Below are positions 1 to 6,939 of a stretch of 18,470 bases of DNA, piece after piece. How positions within the stretch are numbered: the first letter of the stretch is position 1; each line of letters starts with the position of its first letter. The stretch lies in contig CALANW010000006.1 in NCBI GenBank assembly GCA_937926145.1, positions 1 through 18,470 on the forward strand. Direction: 5' to 3'. The notes beneath the pieces were generated by a model. That model was not told the DNA's origin. It did not search any database and saw only the letters and a program-made list of their open reading frames with translations. The position numbers were made by a program, and so were the translations under genes. The stretch comes from an uncultured Ruminococcus sp. GTDB taxonomy: Bacteria; Bacillota; Clostridia; Oscillospirales; Ruminococcaceae.

Positions 1-669
1 ACAAACCCTGATCAGCCAAGCAATCCCGATCAGCCGAGCAATCCTGACCAGCCGAGCAACCCTGACCAGCCGAGTAATCCTGACCAGCCGACAAATCCTG
101 ATCAGCCGAGCAACCCTGACCAGCCGGGCAACCCTGACCAGCCAAGCAACCCTGATCAGCCGTCTAACCCTGACCAGCCAAGTAACCCTGATCAGCCGAG
201 CAACCCTGTTCAGCCGACAAATCCTAATGTGCCGTCTACACCAAGCACACCAAGCACACCAAGCACACCAACAACACCGGATGTACCTACAACTCCTGTT
301 GTTCCGTCTGAACCTTCTGCGCCAGGCACACCTATGATGCCAAGCATTGAAGTTCCGACTATTCCCGATATAGAGGACGAAATTCCTGTAACTCCTGATG
401 TGCCTGTTGAAGAAGCACCTGAAACACCTGATGTTCCCGATGAAACTTCCGATGATTTCTCGGTAGTTGAATTCGATGACCCCGATGTTCCGCTTGCTGA
501 TACTCCTTTTGATGATGACGATACACCTGAAACGGATTCCAACACAACTAACCCCAAAACGGGTCAGGACACAACTGCTTACGGCGTAACTGCCGCAGCT
601 GCAATGGCTTCTTTCCTTGCTCTCCTTTATGCAAGCAAGGCTCGCCGTGAAGCTGAAAAGAACAGCTAA
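1..669 (+). CDS. C-terminal part of a wall-anchored, Pro-rich repeat surface protein (5' end outside the window)
   Basis: The frame is open from base 1, so this is the last 222 residues of a longer protein. It begins with about twelve NPDQPS hexapeptides, passes into a TPS/TPT/VP-rich stalk, then an Asp/Glu-rich stretch. It ends in a sorting signal: NPKTG (550-564), a hydrophobic Ala/Leu segment, and a basic tail (KARREAEKNS). This order (motif, membrane segment, positive tail) is what sortases recognise. NPKTG replaces canonical LPxTG, as is common in gut Clostridia, so the product is probably covalently linked to peptidoglycan, with the Pro-rich part acting as a wall-spanning spacer. The functional domain lies upstream and is not visible, so adhesion is only a guess. 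A terminator follows 6 bases after the stop. Confidence 0.85.
   Translation, partial: TNPDQPSNPDQPSNPDQPSNPDQPSNPDQPTNPDQPSNPDQPGNPDQPSNPDQPSNPDQPSNPDQPSNPVQPTNPNVPSTPSTPSTPSTPTTPDVPTTPVVPSEPSAPGTPMMPSIEVPTIPDIEDEIPVTPDVPVEEAPETPDVPDETSDDFSVVEFDDPDVPLADTPFDDDDTPETDSNTTNPKTGQDTTAYGVTAAAAMASFLALLYASKARREAEKNS
4..219 (+). repeat. 18-bp in-frame tandem repeat encoding NPDQPS, about 12 copies
   Basis: Twelve consecutive 18-bp units encode NPDQPS with minor changes: Thr for Ser in unit 5, Gly for Ser in unit 7, and NPVQPT in unit 12. Synonymous variation between units (GAT/GAC, AAT/AAC, AGC/AGT/TCT) shows the array is not a very recent expansion. The array starts at the window edge, so the true copy number is unknown. 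Confidence 0.95.
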
Positions 670-674
670 ATTTT

Positions 675-710
675 AACGGCTCTGCGGAGATTCTTCGCAG
701 AGCCGTTTTC
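675..710 (+). terminator. Intrinsic terminator of the surface-protein gene
   Basis: Perfect 12-bp stem AACGGCTCTGCG (675-686) with CGCAGAGCCGTT (696-707), extendable by a few pairs to a very small loop, followed by a short TTTTC tail. It lies six bases after the stop codon. Confidence 0.8.
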
Positions 711-720
711 AACGGATAAA

Positions 721-761
721 CAAAACCGTGATATGTTATTTGTTTACATATCACGGTTTTG
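721..761 (-). terminator. Terminator of the phosphatase-ruvX operon
   Basis: Perfect 15-bp inverted repeat CAAAACCGTGATATG (721-735) / 747-761 with an 11-base loop. Read on the minus strand it sits directly after the ruvX stop at 765 and ends in TTTTGTTT. It is separate from the plus-strand terminator at 675-710, so the two convergent units each have their own hairpin. Confidence 0.8.
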
Positions 762-764
762 CTG

Positions 765-1187
765 TTATTTTTCGCAATTTTTTCTGTAGGTAAGGTAGCT
801 TTCGAGTATAATCACGGCGGCAACTGCATCAACAACTGCCTTGCGCTTTTTTCCTCGGACGTTGGTTTCGTTCAGGTAGCCGTGGGCGGTTATCGTTGTG
901 CGGCGTTCGTCCCACATTTTATGCTCAATGCCCGAAAGTTCGGACACAAGCTTGCCGAATTCGGCGCATTTTTCGGCGCGCGAACCCTCGCTTCCGTCCA
1001 TATTTCTCGGTAAGCCTACTATTATAAGTTCAGCCTGCTCTTTTTTAGCGAGTTCTGCGACCTTGGCGGCACATTTTTCGGCGTTGTATTCGTTTATGAC
1101 GGTCAGCGGCGAGGCGAGAAATTCGCTCTTGTCGCAGACGGCTATTCCCGTGCGCGCATCGCCGTAATCAACTGCAAGTATTCTCAT
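765..1187 (-). CDS. ruvX: RuvX/YqgF: putative pre-16S rRNA nuclease / Holliday-junction resolvase-like protein
   Basis: At 140 residues it has the usual length of the YqgF family, an RNase H-like fold. Family work assigns it 16S rRNA 5'-end maturation; an older proposal was Holliday junction resolution. Visible motifs in order: VDYGDARTG with D7, GLPRNMDGSEGSRA (58-71), WDERRTT (92-98), and KKRKAVVDAVAA with D120 near the C-terminus. The acidic residues D7, E94 and D120 would form the metal site. Its ATG shares one base with the stop of the upstream phosphatase gene (TAATG), so the two are translationally coupled. No separate promoter is seen. Confidence 0.93.
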   Translation of the reverse strand: MRILAVDYGDARTGIAVCDKSEFLASPLTVINEYNAEKCAAKVAELAKKEQAELIIVGLPRNMDGSEGSRAEKCAEFGKLVSELSGIEHKMWDERRTTITAHGYLNETNVRGKKRKAVVDAVAAVIILESYLTYRKNCEK

Positions 1188-1858
1188 TATTTCGATTCCT
1201 TTTCATCGTATTTGCTCCAGTGCGAAAATGCGAGGGTCGAAGCCTCGGGCGGAAGATGGGAGCTGTCGTTTTTGAAGATTATTTTCGGGCGAAGTGCTTC
1301 GTCATATTCGATCAGCGAAACCGCGGTGTTATCCGACCAGCCGACGTCACCGAGCCTATCTGCAGAGCCGAACTCGGCATACGAAAGATAGTTGCGAAGT
1401 GCACAGCCGTGTGAAACGACAACTACTGTTTTGCCCTCGTTTTCTCGGACGATGCTGTCAACGGCTTTTATCATTCGCTCGTAGACCTCTGACATTCGTT
1501 CGCTGCCCTCGACACAGAAGTTTTTCATATCGTTTTTCCAAAGATTATGCTCGGCAGGATATTTTTTCTCGATATCCGTCCATAACATTCCCTCCCATAC
1601 GCCGCCGTGTATCTCGATGATGTCCTCGCGCTCGATAATGGGAAGTTTGAGCCGTCTGTTTACGGCGTTTGCGGTCGCCATTGCCCGTTTGAGCGGGCTG
1701 GAATAAATCGTGTCATAATCTATCGATTCAAAGCGCTTAGCGAGGTATTCAAGCTGGATTTTGCCTTTTTCGCTGATATCGCAGTCAATTCTGCCCTGGA
1801 AAAATTCCTTAACGTTGCCCTCCGCTTCGGCGTGGCGGACAAAATATACTTTAGTCAT
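1187..1858 (-). CDS. Histidine phosphatase family protein (phosphoglycerate mutase-like)
   Basis: This 223-residue protein belongs to histidine phosphatase branch 1. The nucleophile motif is FVRHAEAEGN with R8 and H9. YSSPLKRAMATA carries the second arginine (R58), the E82 region precedes GGVWEG, and VVVVSHGCALRNY carries the second catalytic histidine (H150). Members dephosphorylate small phosphoesters such as sugar phosphates or alpha-ribazole phosphate; substrate cannot be read from sequence and nothing nearby suggests cobamide synthesis. The ATG is preceded by AGAAAGGAAA at good spacing. It is the first gene of a two-gene operon with ruvX. Some Clostridia copies are annotated as phosphoglycerate mutase, which I do not claim here. 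Confidence 0.88.
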   Translation of the reverse strand: MTKVYFVRHAEAEGNVKEFFQGRIDCDISEKGKIQLEYLAKRFESIDYDTIYSSPLKRAMATANAVNRRLKLPIIEREDIIEIHGGVWEGMLWTDIEKKYPAEHNLWKNDMKNFCVEGSERMSEVYERMIKAVDSIVRENEGKTVVVVSHGCALRNYLSYAEFGSADRLGDVGWSDNTAVSLIEYDEALRPKIIFKNDSSHLPPEASTLAFSHWSKYDEKESK

Positions 1859-1881
1859 ATCTTCATTTCCTTTCTATAAAA

Positions 1882-1910
1882 ATTATAACACATACTCTTT
1901 TGGCTGTCAA
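1882..1910 (-). promoter_or_regulatory. Sigma-A promoter of the phosphatase-ruvX operon
   Basis: On the minus strand a perfect TTGACA (1910-1905) is followed after exactly 17 bases by a perfect TATAAT (1887-1882). The start codon lies about 24 bases downstream of the -10 box, leaving a short leader with the ribosome site. Confidence 0.88.
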
Positions 1911-2019
1911 CCAAGCGGAATTTTGTCATTGGTGCAGAACTTTTCGCACAATTTTATAGAAAAACAGATAAAATTGCTGAATTTCATATAAACTTAATAA
2001 AAAATTCATATAAAAAAGC

Positions 2020-2046
2020 TAAAGTTATTCCGTTAAGAACCGATAT
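2020..2046 (+). promoter_or_regulatory. Sigma-28 (SigD/FliA-type) flagellin promoter
   Basis: TAAAGTTA (2020-2027), an 11-base spacer, then ACCGATAT (2039-2046). The sigma-28 consensus is TAAAGTTT-N11-GCCGATAA, so the match is close in both boxes and exact in spacing. It places the transcript start near 2053, giving a leader of about 165 nt. No good sigma-A promoter was seen in the rest of 1911-2216. Confidence 0.82.
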
Positions 2047-2066
2047 ATAGATTGAAAGTAAAGAGA

Positions 2067-2216
2067 AAAGTCAAAGAGACTTTCCCGAAGCTTCAAATGT
2101 GCAGGCGGAAGGAATTTGACCCCAATAGCGCTAAAGGGAATTTGACCGAAAGCCGCAAAACTTTTTAAGAAATCTGAAAGGATTCGGATTTCGCCTATAA
2201 TACAGGAGGTATAATT
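2067..2216 (+). promoter_or_regulatory. Flagellin mRNA leader with candidate CsrA-binding sites
   Basis: The long leader holds a stem GAAATCTG (2169-2176) / CGGATTTC (2185-2192) presenting AAAGGATT as its loop, with GGA exposed. A second GGA lies in the Shine-Dalgarno as ATACAGGAGGTA (2201-2212). GGA in a hairpin loop plus GGA at the ribosome site is the arrangement described for CsrA control of Bacillus hag. A direct repeat GGAATTTGACC (2111-2121 and 2137-2147) adds further GGA triplets. CsrA and FliW genes are not in the window, so the regulator is inferred. Confidence 0.5.
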
Positions 2217-3953
2217 ATGGTAGTACAGCACAACATGACAGCGATAAACGCTAACAGATACTTTGGTATCAACAACACTAAGCTTTCTAAGTCCCTTGAA
2301 AAGCTTTCTTCCGGCTATGCAATCAACCGTGCAGGCGATAACGCTGCAGGCCTCGCAGTTTCCGAAAAGATGAGAGCTCAGATCTCCGGTATCAACCAGG
2401 GCGTTAAGAACGCACAGGACGGTATCTCAATGGTTCAGACCTTTGAAGGCGCTCTTACAGAAACAGACTCCATTCTCCAGAGAATGAGAACTCTTGCTAC
2501 ACAGTCTGCTAACGGCACATATCAGAACGATGTTGACCGTGAAGCTATCCAGCTCGAATTCGATCAGCTCAACGACGAACTCAATCAGATCGCTGATACT
2601 GACTTCAACGGCGTTGTAGTTCTCAACGGCGGCGAAATGGCTGACGGCACAAAGGTTGACGGCAACGGTAATATCAACTACTCCACAGCAGTTCGTCAGG
2701 CTCAGCAGCTTGGCACAGCTGGTGGCTTTGTAAAGGCTGTTGACTCTGCTAACTATAATGGTACAAACAGTGAAACAGTAACATTCACAGCAAATGTTGC
2801 TGATGATGGTACAATCACATGGGAAGCAAGCGACGGAGCTTTGAGCACAGTTACACAGAAGGCCGGTACAAACAAGGCAACCGGTGGTTTTGAATACGAC
2901 GGTGCAGTTGTAACAGTTGATACAAGCAAGGTTGTTGCAGGTGATACAATCACTATCAATTTCGGCAAGAAGTCTGATGCAGTTGGTGTACAGCCAGGTA
3001 CAATCGGTTACAATGTTGAGCTTGGCAAGACCGGTGGAGATAAGACTGACGGTGCTGATGGTGTTACAACAGCAACAATCGCTCTTACTGCTGCTACAAA
3101 GGTTACAAGCCAGGAAATTGCTGATGCGTTTAACGCACTCAATGGTCTTACAATTTCTGAAACCTATGCAAAGGATGCAGCTACACCTACAGCTGCTTCA
3201 ACAACTGTAAATGGTGTTACAATTCCTACTGGTAACGATGCAGTTGAAATCGGTAAGGTTGGAGATGGCAAGCTTACAATTGATAAGGATAAGAAGATCA
3301 GCTATGTTGATAAGGCTGGTCAGACTTATGAATTAGCTACTATCACAGCTGGTAAGATGGCTAATGGTGCTACAAACGCTGGTACAGTTACAACAACTGT
3401 AAACGTTGGTCAGGCTACATTCACACCTGCAAATGACAAGGCTGTTAAGCTCGTTGAACCAGACGGAAAGGTTTCTCAGTCTAACTCCAACGATGCTTCC
3501 ACTGCTACTCTTACATACAAGGACAACATCACTCTTCAGGTTGGCGCAAGAACTAAGGACAGCGTAAACTTCACATTTAATTACGAATCCAACGGACTTG
3601 GCGATCTTAAGGCTGATATGGACTGCTCCGCAAGAGGACTTGGAACTGACAAGCTTTCACTTGCTACACAGGAAGATGCTAACGCTGCTATCGACAAGAT
3701 CGATAACGCTCTTAACAAGGTTTCCATGGTAAGAGGTACATTCGGTGCTGTTCAGAACAGACTCGAACACAAGATCGATAACCTCAACACAACAAGCGAG
3801 AACCTCACATCTGCTGAGTCCCGTATTCGTGATACTAACATGGCAGAAGAAATGATGAACTTCACAAAGAACCAGATCCTTGCTCAGGCTTCTCAGTCCA
3901 TGCTCGCTCAGGCAAATCAGCTTCCTCAGGGTGTTCTCTCACTCCTCCAGTAA
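2217..3953 (+). CDS. fliC: Flagellin (filament protein)
   Basis: At 578 residues this is a long flagellin. The N-terminal D0/D1 part (about 1-140) begins MVVQHNMTAINANR and contains LQRMRTLATQSANG (88-100), which matches the region of flagellins recognised by TLR5. Residues about 145-455 are a Thr/Val/Ala/Gly-rich variable domain that would face outward. The C-terminal D1/D0 part ends in QSMLAQANQLPQGVLSLLQ, the usual coiled-coil tail. There is no signal peptide, as expected for flagellar export. The ATG at 2217 follows AGGAGG (2204-2209). The gene is monocistronic between a sigma-28-like promoter and its own terminator. Codon use shifts inside the variable domain (Gly mostly GGT, against mostly GGC upstream), hinting at recombination there. 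Confidence 0.97.
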   Translation: MVVQHNMTAINANRYFGINNTKLSKSLEKLSSGYAINRAGDNAAGLAVSEKMRAQISGINQGVKNAQDGISMVQTFEGALTETDSILQRMRTLATQSANGTYQNDVDREAIQLEFDQLNDELNQIADTDFNGVVVLNGGEMADGTKVDGNGNINYSTAVRQAQQLGTAGGFVKAVDSANYNGTNSETVTFTANVADDGTITWEASDGALSTVTQKAGTNKATGGFEYDGAVVTVDTSKVVAGDTITINFGKKSDAVGVQPGTIGYNVELGKTGGDKTDGADGVTTATIALTAATKVTSQEIADAFNALNGLTISETYAKDAATPTAASTTVNGVTIPTGNDAVEIGKVGDGKLTIDKDKKISYVDKAGQTYELATITAGKMANGATNAGTVTTTVNVGQATFTPANDKAVKLVEPDGKVSQSNSNDASTATLTYKDNITLQVGARTKDSVNFTFNYESNGLGDLKADMDCSARGLGTDKLSLATQEDANAAIDKIDNALNKVSMVRGTFGAVQNRLEHKIDNLNTTSENLTSAESRIRDTNMAEEMMNFTKNQILAQASQSMLAQANQLPQGVLSLLQ

Positions 3954-4015
3954 GTTTGATACTGATTCAGAGTTTATCATTGCAGCTTAAATGCGCTTAA
4001 TAACTGCATAAAATT

Positions 4016-4053
4016 ATCCTCCTCGGCTTTTAAAGTCGGGGAGGATTTTTTTT
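4016..4053 (+). terminator. Intrinsic terminator of the flagellin gene
   Basis: Twelve-pair stem 4016-4027 / 4035-4046 (ATCCTCCTCGGC with GTCGGGGAGGAT, two G-U pairs), a 7-base loop, then an eight-T run ending at 4053. This is a strong factor-independent terminator, fitting for a highly expressed gene. Confidence 0.92.
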
Positions 4054-4099
4054 AATATATTATAGTATACCCTTTAAAATTTGTGTAACAGCTTTTTCG

Positions 4100-4128
4100 T
4101 TGACAAAACTTGCCGAAAGTGATATAAT
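4100..4128 (+). promoter_or_regulatory. Sigma-A promoter of the lrgAB-HAD-AKR operon
   Basis: TTGACA (4100-4105), 17-base spacer, TATAAT (4123-4128): consensus in both boxes and in spacing. It also shows that an in-frame TTG at 4100 cannot be the lrgA start, because that codon is part of the -35 box. Confidence 0.9.
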
Positions 4129-4168
4129 TGTCTCGAATTTTTGGTTTATGAAAAAGAGGTCTGAAAAA

Positions 4169-4531
4169 ATGAAGTATCTTAAACAATTCGGCATTATACT
4201 TGCGATCTCGTTTATCGGCGAGATACTCAACGCAGTTCTGCCGCTGCCTATCCCTGCGGGAATTTACGGGATAGTGCTGCTCTTTATCCTGCTCGAAACA
4301 AAGGTCATAAAGCTTGAAGCGGTCAGGGAAACGGGAAATTTGCTCATCGATATCATGCCCGTTATGCTCGTTCCGCCTGCTGTTGAGCTTATGGACTACT
4401 GGGGTATTGTCAAGCCGCAGGTTCTCAAATATGTCATTGCGACGGTCGTTTCGACTATTATTGTAATGATAGTTTCGGGACTTGTGACAGAGGGCATTAT
4501 ACGTTTTGGAAAGAAGGCGAAGTCCGAATGA
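4169..4531 (+). CDS. lrgA: LrgA/CidA-family membrane protein
   Basis: From the ATG at 4169 the protein has 120 residues, normal for LrgA/CidA. I chose this start because AAGAGGT (4154-4160) lies eight bases upstream, while the longer in-frame start overlaps the promoter. Four hydrophobic segments are visible, with the family region PLPIPAGIYGIVLLFILLE (26-43) and DIMPVMLVPPAVE (61-73). LrgA acts with LrgB in the membrane. The pair was first described as antiholin-like, but homologues have been shown to move small carboxylates: pyruvate for Bacillus PftAB, and glycolate/glycerate for the plant fusion PLGG1. The stop overlaps the lrgB start by four bases (ATGA). The neighbouring phosphatase supports a metabolite-transport reading. 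Confidence 0.9.
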   Translation: MKYLKQFGIILAISFIGEILNAVLPLPIPAGIYGIVLLFILLETKVIKLEAVRETGNLLIDIMPVMLVPPAVELMDYWGIVKPQVLKYVIATVVSTIIVMIVSGLVTEGIIRFGKKAKSE

Positions 4532-5220
4532 AAGAAATGCTGACAAATTCCGTATTTTTCGGGGTATTTATAAGCGTTGGTTCATACATACTTGCCGACA
4601 TACTCAAAAACAAGTTCAAAACTCCGCTTTTAAATCCGCTGCTCATTTCAACGGCGGTGACAATTGCAGTCCTCGCACTCGGCGGAATGGATTATGAGAG
4701 CTATCAGACGGGCGGAAAGTACCTCAATTACTTCCTCACGCCTGCAACGGTCTGCCTTGCGATACCGCTTTATGAACAGTTTGAAAAGCTGAAAAAGAAC
4801 GCAGCTGCGATAATGATAGGAATAATTTCGGGTATGCTGACAAGCTTCTGCTCGATACTCGTTATGGCGCTGATAATGAAATTCTCGCACGAAGAATATG
4901 TAACGTTCCTGCCGAAGTCTATCACAACGGCGATCGGCGTTGGCGTTTCGGAGGAGATCGGCGGTTATGTCGGCGTTACGGCGGCTGTTATCGTTATAAC
5001 GGGTATTCTCGGAAACATCATTGCGGATGGCATTTTCAAGCTTTTCCACATCAACGAACCCGTTGCAAGGGGAGTGGCACTCGGAACATCTTCGCATATC
5101 CTCGGCACGGTCAAGGCGCTTGAACTCGGCGAAACGGAGGGAGCTATCAGCTCGCTTTCCGTTGTTACGGCAGGACTTATGACGGTTATTTTCGCACCGA
5201 TATTCGCTAACTTTATTTAA
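4528..5220 (+). CDS. lrgB: LrgB-family membrane transport protein
   Basis: At 230 residues it is full length for LrgB. It has several transmembrane segments and the conserved blocks SITTAIGVGVSEEIGG and GVALGTSSHILGTVKALEL, followed by EGAISSLSVVTAGLMTVI. The latter blocks are typical of the family and of the C-terminal half of plant plastid PLGG1. It starts inside the lrgA stop codon, so the two are made together and probably form one transporter. The next gene starts 11 bases after its stop. Transport of a small 2- or 3-carbon acid is inferred from family members and context; a role in autolysis control remains possible. Confidence 0.92.
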   Translation: MKEMLTNSVFFGVFISVGSYILADILKNKFKTPLLNPLLISTAVTIAVLALGGMDYESYQTGGKYLNYFLTPATVCLAIPLYEQFEKLKKNAAAIMIGIISGMLTSFCSILVMALIMKFSHEEYVTFLPKSITTAIGVGVSEEIGGYVGVTAAVIVITGILGNIIADGIFKLFHINEPVARGVALGTSSHILGTVKALELGETEGAISSLSVVTAGLMTVIFAPIFANFI

Positions 5221-5231
5221 GGAGATAGGCT

Positions 5232-5879
5232 ATGTACAAACTTGCGGTTTTTGATATGGACGGAACGATACTTGACACGCTCGAGGACTTAAAGGACAGC
5301 ACGAATTTTGCGCTCGAAAAGTGCGGTTATCCGACGAGGAGCTATGACGAGGTGCGCAGATTCGTAGGAAACGGCATCAGAAAGCTCATCGAACGAGCAG
5401 TCCCCGAGGGACTTACCGTTGAGCAGATCGACCGTGTACACGAAGTTTTCACGGAGCATTACAAGGTGCATTGCGCTGACAAGACCAAGGCTTATGACGG
5501 CATCAAGCCGCTTTTGGAAAAGCTTCGTGCGGGCGGAGTAAAGACGGCTGTTGTTTCAAACAAGGCTGACTACGGCGTTCAGGAGCTTTGCAAGGAATAT
5601 TTTGACGGACTTTTCGATTATGCTGTCGGCGAACGTGAGGGCATACGCAGAAAGCCTGCACCCGACGCTGTGAACGAGGCTCTGAGGGTTCTCGGAATGA
5701 GTAAGAGCGAGGCTGTTTACATCGGCGACTCGGACGTTGATTTTGAGACGGCGAAAAATGCGGAGCTGCCGTGCATTTCGGTGCTTTGGGGCTTCCGTGA
5801 TGAAGAATTTCTCCGCGAAAAGGGTGCAACGCTGTTTGTTCACGACCCTGCGGAGATATATGACATTGTAATGGCTTGA
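5232..5879 (+). CDS. HAD-family hydrolase, phosphoglycolate phosphatase-like
   Basis: At 215 residues it is a HAD phosphatase with a helical cap. Motif I is FDMDGTILDT with D8 and D10; motif II is the serine in VVSNK (109); motif III includes the lysine of RRKPAPD (K141); motif IV is YIGDSDVDFETA with D166 and D170. The cap region after residue 18 and the RRFVGNGIRKLIERA block fit the Gph/PGP group, which turns 2-phosphoglycolate into glycolate. HAD substrate calls are loose, so this is tentative. It lies 11 bases after lrgB and 13 bases before the aldo/keto reductase, with its own GGAG site at 5220-5223. A phosphoglycolate phosphatase beside a PLGG1-like transporter is the main reason I favour glycolate. 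Confidence 0.85.
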   Translation: MYKLAVFDMDGTILDTLEDLKDSTNFALEKCGYPTRSYDEVRRFVGNGIRKLIERAVPEGLTVEQIDRVHEVFTEHYKVHCADKTKAYDGIKPLLEKLRAGGVKTAVVSNKADYGVQELCKEYFDGLFDYAVGEREGIRRKPAPDAVNEALRVLGMSKSEAVYIGDSDVDFETAKNAELPCISVLWGFRDEEFLREKGATLFVHDPAEIYDIVMA

Positions 5880-5892
5880 AAGGCGGTATAAG

Positions 5893-6885
5893 ATGTACAC
5901 ACCTAACGAAAAGCGATACGAAAAAATGGTTTACAACCGCTGCGGAAAGAGCGGCTTGAAGCTGCCTGCGGTTTCACTTGGATTATGGCAGAATTTCGGT
6001 CACACGGGCGTTTTTGCCAATGCGGAGGAAATGGTTCACACGGCATTTGACCTCGGCATTGTGCATTTTGATCTTGCGAACAACTATGGTGAACCATACA
6101 ATGGCAGTGCCGAGGAAAACTTCGGCAGGATCTTGGACAGGGGAATGAGAGAATACCGTGACGAGCTCTGCATTTCGACAAAGGCAGGCTACGATATGTG
6201 GGAAGGTCCTTACGGCACGAAAAACGGTTCGAGAAAGTACCTCACCGCTTCACTCGACCAGAGCCTTAAACGAATGAAGCTTGATTATGTTGATATTTTC
6301 TATCATCATATTTTTGACCCGAACACGCCGCTTGAAGAAACTGCGCTTGCGCTCGACAATGCTGTTAATCAGGGCAAGGCGCTTTATGTCGGCATTTCCA
6401 ACTACAACACGCAGCAGACAAAGGAGATAACGGCTATCTTCAAGGAGCTGCACACGCCGTTCATAGTTAATCAGCCGTCCTATTCGATGCTCAACCGCTG
6501 GATAGAGCGTGACGGTTTGGACAAGTATGCTCAGGAAAGCGGCATCGGACTTGCGGTATTTTCGCCGCTTTATCAGGGTTTCCTCACGGGACGTTATTTA
6601 AAGGGTATCCCTGCGGATTCGCGCGTTGGCAAGGGTGCGACATGGATAGGCAATGAGCTTGACGATAAAATGGTTGACCGTCTTAACAGGCTCAATTCCA
6701 TTGCATCAAAGAGGGGACAGACACTATCGCAGATGGCGCTTTCGTGGGTGCTTCACAACAAGGCTGTTGCGACTGTGCTTATCGGTGCGAGCCGTCCCGA
6801 GCAGATAAAGGAAAATGCTGCCTGCATTGAACATCTTGATTTCACCGATGCGGAGATCAAGGAGATAGAAGAGCTTATAAAGTAA
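5893..6885 (+). CDS. yghZ: Aldo/keto reductase, YghZ-like (L-glyceraldehyde 3-phosphate reductase group)
   Basis: This 330-residue NADPH-dependent aldo/keto reductase resembles E. coli YghZ from its first residues (NEKRYEKMVYNRCGKSGLKL), which supports the ATG at 5893 after AGGCGGT (5881-5887). The catalytic tetrad is visible as D60 and Y65 in HFDLANNYG, K97 in ISTKAGYDMW, and H139 in IFYHHIFD. The cofactor-binding end includes VLIGASRPEQIKENA. YghZ reduces L-glyceraldehyde 3-phosphate and detoxifies methylglyoxal. It is the last gene of the lrgAB operon and is followed at once by a terminator. With a phosphatase and an organic-acid transporter beside it, it may belong to a clean-up route for glycolytic side products; this is inference. 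Confidence 0.93.
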   Translation: MYTPNEKRYEKMVYNRCGKSGLKLPAVSLGLWQNFGHTGVFANAEEMVHTAFDLGIVHFDLANNYGEPYNGSAEENFGRILDRGMREYRDELCISTKAGYDMWEGPYGTKNGSRKYLTASLDQSLKRMKLDYVDIFYHHIFDPNTPLEETALALDNAVNQGKALYVGISNYNTQQTKEITAIFKELHTPFIVNQPSYSMLNRWIERDGLDKYAQESGIGLAVFSPLYQGFLTGRYLKGIPADSRVGKGATWIGNELDDKMVDRLNRLNSIASKRGQTLSQMALSWVLHNKAVATVLIGASRPEQIKENAACIEHLDFTDAEIKEIEELIK

Positions 6886-6887
6886 AA

Positions 6888-6926
6888 AAAGAGCGTACAT
6901 TCTGTTTGTGAATGTACGCTCCTTTT
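6888..6926. terminator. Bidirectional terminator between convergent genes
   Basis: Perfect 12-bp stem GAGCGTACATTC (6891-6902) / GAATGTACGCTC (6910-6921) with a 7-base loop. It has T runs on both strands (CTTTTTG on plus, TTTTTTT on minus). It serves both the aldo/keto reductase operon and the GGDEF gene. Confidence 0.92.
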
Positions 6927-6939
6927 TGTTATACGCTTT

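Noticed and set aside
1..219. Short regular units at the left edge as a possible CRISPR array
   Set aside because: Units are contiguous 18-bp codon-phased repeats with no spacers and encode NPDQPS in an open frame.
4100..4168. Extended N-terminus for lrgA starting at a TTG
   Set aside because: The codon is part of the -35 box of the operon promoter, and a good ribosome site precedes the ATG at 4169.
4169..5220. LrgAB as a phage holin/lysis cassette
   Set aside because: No endolysin or phage genes nearby; the operon partners are metabolic enzymes.
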